Below are positions 62,106 to 64,000 of a stretch of 64,000 nucleotides of DNA, piece after piece. The notes under the pieces are model-generated. The model did not search any database. It was not told where the DNA came from and saw nothing but the letters and a program-made list of their open reading frames with translations. Every line of letters starts with the position of its first letter. Within the stretch, counting starts at the first letter, position 1. Source of the stretch: Bin5 sp965221145 (GTDB lineage Bacteria > Chloroflexota > Anaerolineae > Caldilineales > Caldilineaceae); the NCBI GenBank assembly GCA_965221145.1, contig OZ244877.1:5701018-5765017 (forward strand), given 5' to 3'. A program made the position numbers and the translations under genes.

Positions 62106-64000
62106 ATGTCAATGCAACATTGCAAATTTCCCCTCTTGTTTCGCCCCATCACGCTGAAAAATGTGACGCTCCGCAACCGAATCGCGGTGAGCGCCCATTT
62201 CGCGGGGTGGTGGGTCACTGATGGACTGCCCAACGAGGAGTTCGCAGCCTACATCGAAGAACGCGCGAAAGGCGGCATAGGTCTTTTTGTCATCGGCGCC
62301 ACAGGCCCGACTTATGACGCCGGGCCGGATTGGATTCAAAATACCTCAGAGGCTATTGTACCCCGCTACCGGATGCTGGCCGAGGCAGGGCGCCGGCATG
62401 GCGCCAAGGTCTTCGCCCAGCTCATTCACACGGGAGACCCCCTCCCCGTCTGCGCAGGCGCTCGAATCCGTCTTGGGATGCAAGCGCAAGTCGTCCCCCG
62501 CGTCCGTCAGCGCCCCCGTTGCCCTGATCGAAGTGCGGTAGAACTTCGCACTCTGGCGCGCCAATTCGGTGAAGCTGCCGCCCGGGCCAAAGCGGGCGCC
62601 ATCGACGGCTTGGAACTCCATGCCCATGAGGGCAACATGCATGCCCAGTTCCTGAGCCCGATCTGGAACCGGCGCACCGACGAGTACGGAGGACCGCTTG
62701 CCAACCGCATGCGCTTCGTCGTCGAAACGCTCCAATCGATGCGTGATGCAATCGGAGATGATATGCCCCTTGGCATACGCTTGAAGGCCCACGATCAGGA
62801 AAAAGGGGGAATGACGACGGAGGACTATGTAGCGCTTATCGCTCGGCTTGAGTCGATGGGTCTGGTGGACTACATCAGCCTCACTGCGGGCGATGGGGGC
62901 CTGCACCACGGCCCCATGACTCGTCCGGATGGGGAGTGGCTCTCGCTTGTGCATCAGGTCAAGCAATCTACCTCGCTGTCCATCATGCATGCTGGCCGCA
63001 TCACCACGCCGCAAATGGCCGAAGAGGCCCTCAGCGGCGGCATGCTGGATGTTGTCTGTATGACCAAGTCCCACGTCGCCGATCCTCACTTCGCGCGCAA
63101 GGTACAGGAAAATCGGCTTGAGGACATTCGTTACTGCACCCGCTGCCTCCAGAGTTGCATTGGGGACGATGAGCACATGAGTTGTGTATACAACCCTGTG
63201 ACGAGCCGGGAGCGGACCTGGGCAACGCTGTACCCCGCGCGGCAGAAGAAACGGGTAGTTATTGTGGGGGCGGGACCTGCCGGTATGGAGGCTGCACTGG
63301 TTGCCCATGAGCGAGGCCATGAAGTGATCGTGTGCGAGAAGAGCGACCAGGTGGGTGGCCAGGTGCTCCTCGCCGCTGCGAGCCCCTTGCGCCGGATGTT
63401 TGTCCGGATCGCTGAGTTCTACCAGCGTCAGGCGCAGAAAAACGAGTTCGAGATTCGTCTGTCTACCGTGGCCACGACCGCTACTATCGATGCACGGAAG
63501 CCGGACGCGGTGATTGTCGCCACGGGATGCGAACCGCGCATTGCCCAAGTCCCCGGCGGTCGCGCGACATGGACAGTGACCGACGCCCTGAACCGCAATC
63601 TGGACGGAATCGAGAAGCTACTGGTCGTCGATCGCACCGGGACCATGCATGCGCTGATGCTGAGCGACTACCTGTCCGCTCTCGGACTTGAAGTTGAATA
63701 CATCACCCCGGCGACACGAGCGGCCTGCGCTGTCGAGGGTATGACACGCGAGGAAATGCTGGGGCGGCTTCAGGATCGAGGCGTACGGTTCAGCGTAGAG
63801 GAAGAACTCGTGTACTGGGATGACAAGAGTGCCTTGATCCGACACGGCCGTTTTGTCGAAGAGCGCGCCCTCGCAGGGGTCGACGCAGTAGCCATCTCCG
63901 CCGGGGCCGAGCCCCTCAACGGGCTGGCTCTTGCGTTGCGAGGGGTTGTGCCTGAGGTCTATACCATCGGAGATGCCAATACCCCCCGGACGGTTCAGGA
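62106..64000 (+). CDS. TMADH/2,4-dienoyl-CoA reductase-like FMN/Fe-S/FAD oxidoreductase, 3'-truncated by window edge
   Basis: Open from ATG 62106 through base 64000 (over 630 residues). Order: FMN TIM-barrel of the Old Yellow Enzyme type (LFRPITLKNVTLRNRIAVSAH, VFAQLIHTG, DGLELHAHEGNMHAQFLSP, YGGPLANRMRF), a 4Fe-4S Cys motif (YCTRCLQSC, then MSCVYNP), and FAD/NAD-binding VVIVGAGPAGMEAALVAHERG. This is the layout of trimethylamine and histamine dehydrogenases and dienoyl-CoA reductases. Residues about 107-148, just after LIHTG, are Arg-rich without the usual APS.. motif. Likely acts on an amine or enoate; related to the phosphonate cluster only by adjacency. Confidence 0.83.
   Translation, partial: MSMQHCKFPLLFRPITLKNVTLRNRIAVSAHFAGWWVTDGLPNEEFAAYIEERAKGGIGLFVIGATGPTYDAGPDWIQNTSEAIVPRYRMLAEAGRRHGAKVFAQLIHTGDPLPVCAGARIRLGMQAQVVPRVRQRPRCPDRSAVELRTLARQFGEAAARAKAGAIDGLELHAHEGNMHAQFLSPIWNRRTDEYGGPLANRMRFVVETLQSMRDAIGDDMPLGIRLKAHDQEKGGMTTEDYVALIARLESMGLVDYISLTAGDGGLHHGPMTRPDGEWLSLVHQVKQSTSLSIMHAGRITTPQMAEEALSGGMLDVVCMTKSHVADPHFARKVQENRLEDIRYCTRCLQSCIGDDEHMSCVYNPVTSRERTWATLYPARQKKRVVIVGAGPAGMEAALVAHERGHEVIVCEKSDQVGGQVLLAAASPLRRMFVRIAEFYQRQAQKNEFEIRLSTVATTATIDARKPDAVIVATGCEPRIAQVPGGRATWTVTDALNRNLDGIEKLLVVDRTGTMHALMLSDYLSALGLEVEYITPATRAACAVEGMTREEMLGRLQDRGVRFSVEEELVYWDDKSALIRHGRFVEERALAGVDAVAISAGAEPLNGLALALRGVVPEVYTIGDANTPRTVQ

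Noticed and set aside
62425..62540. Compensated frameshift in the TMADH-like gene
   Set aside because: Residues after LIHTG lack the usual motif, but length fits the family and neither alternative frame restores similarity convincingly.

Overview
The window is GC-rich bacterial chromosome, most likely from a Chloroflexota (Anaerolineae/Caldilineae-like) organism. This is an inference from four things: a coenzyme F420:NADP reductase, many Tat or lipoprotein solute-binding proteins with Ala/Pro-rich linkers after the lipobox Cys, dispersed short repeats that enter coding sequences, and long runs of importer plus hydrolase modules. No rRNA, tRNA or CRISPR array was seen.

Layout. 1-13.2 kb is a mixed-strand region: end of an epimerase gene, RNase HII, a DUF1998-type helicase carrying an HNH motif, F420 reductase, an SsnA-like amidohydrolase, GalE-like epimerase, a 3'-truncated glycosyltransferase and a LysM/FG-GAP-like exported protein. 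Two copies of a ~600-bp terminal-inverted-repeat element (R1) lie at 6.5-7.2 and 12.5-13.2 kb; one holds a nested 149-bp MITE. From 13.4 kb to the end, every gene except one IS transposase is on the + strand, in modules that pair an ABC importer with enzymes: (1) 13.5-20.5 kb, PhyH oxygenase, sugar importer, ferritin-like protein; (2) 20.8-30.8 kb, a strong promoter, two sialidase-like propellers, a Dpp-type importer without ATPases, a TIM-barrel protein, a third propeller; (3) 30.9-36.4 kb, an IS701-like element lying in the ribosome-binding site of a family-5 binding protein, a propeller glycosidase gene with an in-frame TGA, a small membrane protein; (4) 36.6-44.6 kb, an Lpl-type importer, 2-hydroxyacid dehydrogenase, PhyH, uronate-dehydrogenase-like protein, NHL protein; (5) 44.7-47.5 kb, a lone sugar-binding protein and a second ferritin-like paralogue; (6) 47.7-56.0 kb, an eroded Opp operon (binding-protein stub joined to a headless OppC, then OppD and OppF), orphan BrnA-like antitoxin, GH127-like enzyme, aldo/keto reductase, M20 peptidase; (7) 56.7-64 kb, a phosphonoacetaldehyde-hydrolase-centred cluster and the start of a TMADH-like flavoenzyme.

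How it works together: the modules appear to import and break down glycans or decorated carbohydrates (propeller glycosidases, GH127-like, uronate and 2-hydroxyacid dehydrogenases, oxygenases). The only importer ATPases (OppD/OppF, 49-51 kb) could power the Dpp-type permeases at 26-28 kb; sugar-importer ATPases must be encoded elsewhere. No transcription-factor gene was recognised. The five-gene phosphonate-like cluster is bracketed by inverted copies of a second ~135-bp repeat (R2).
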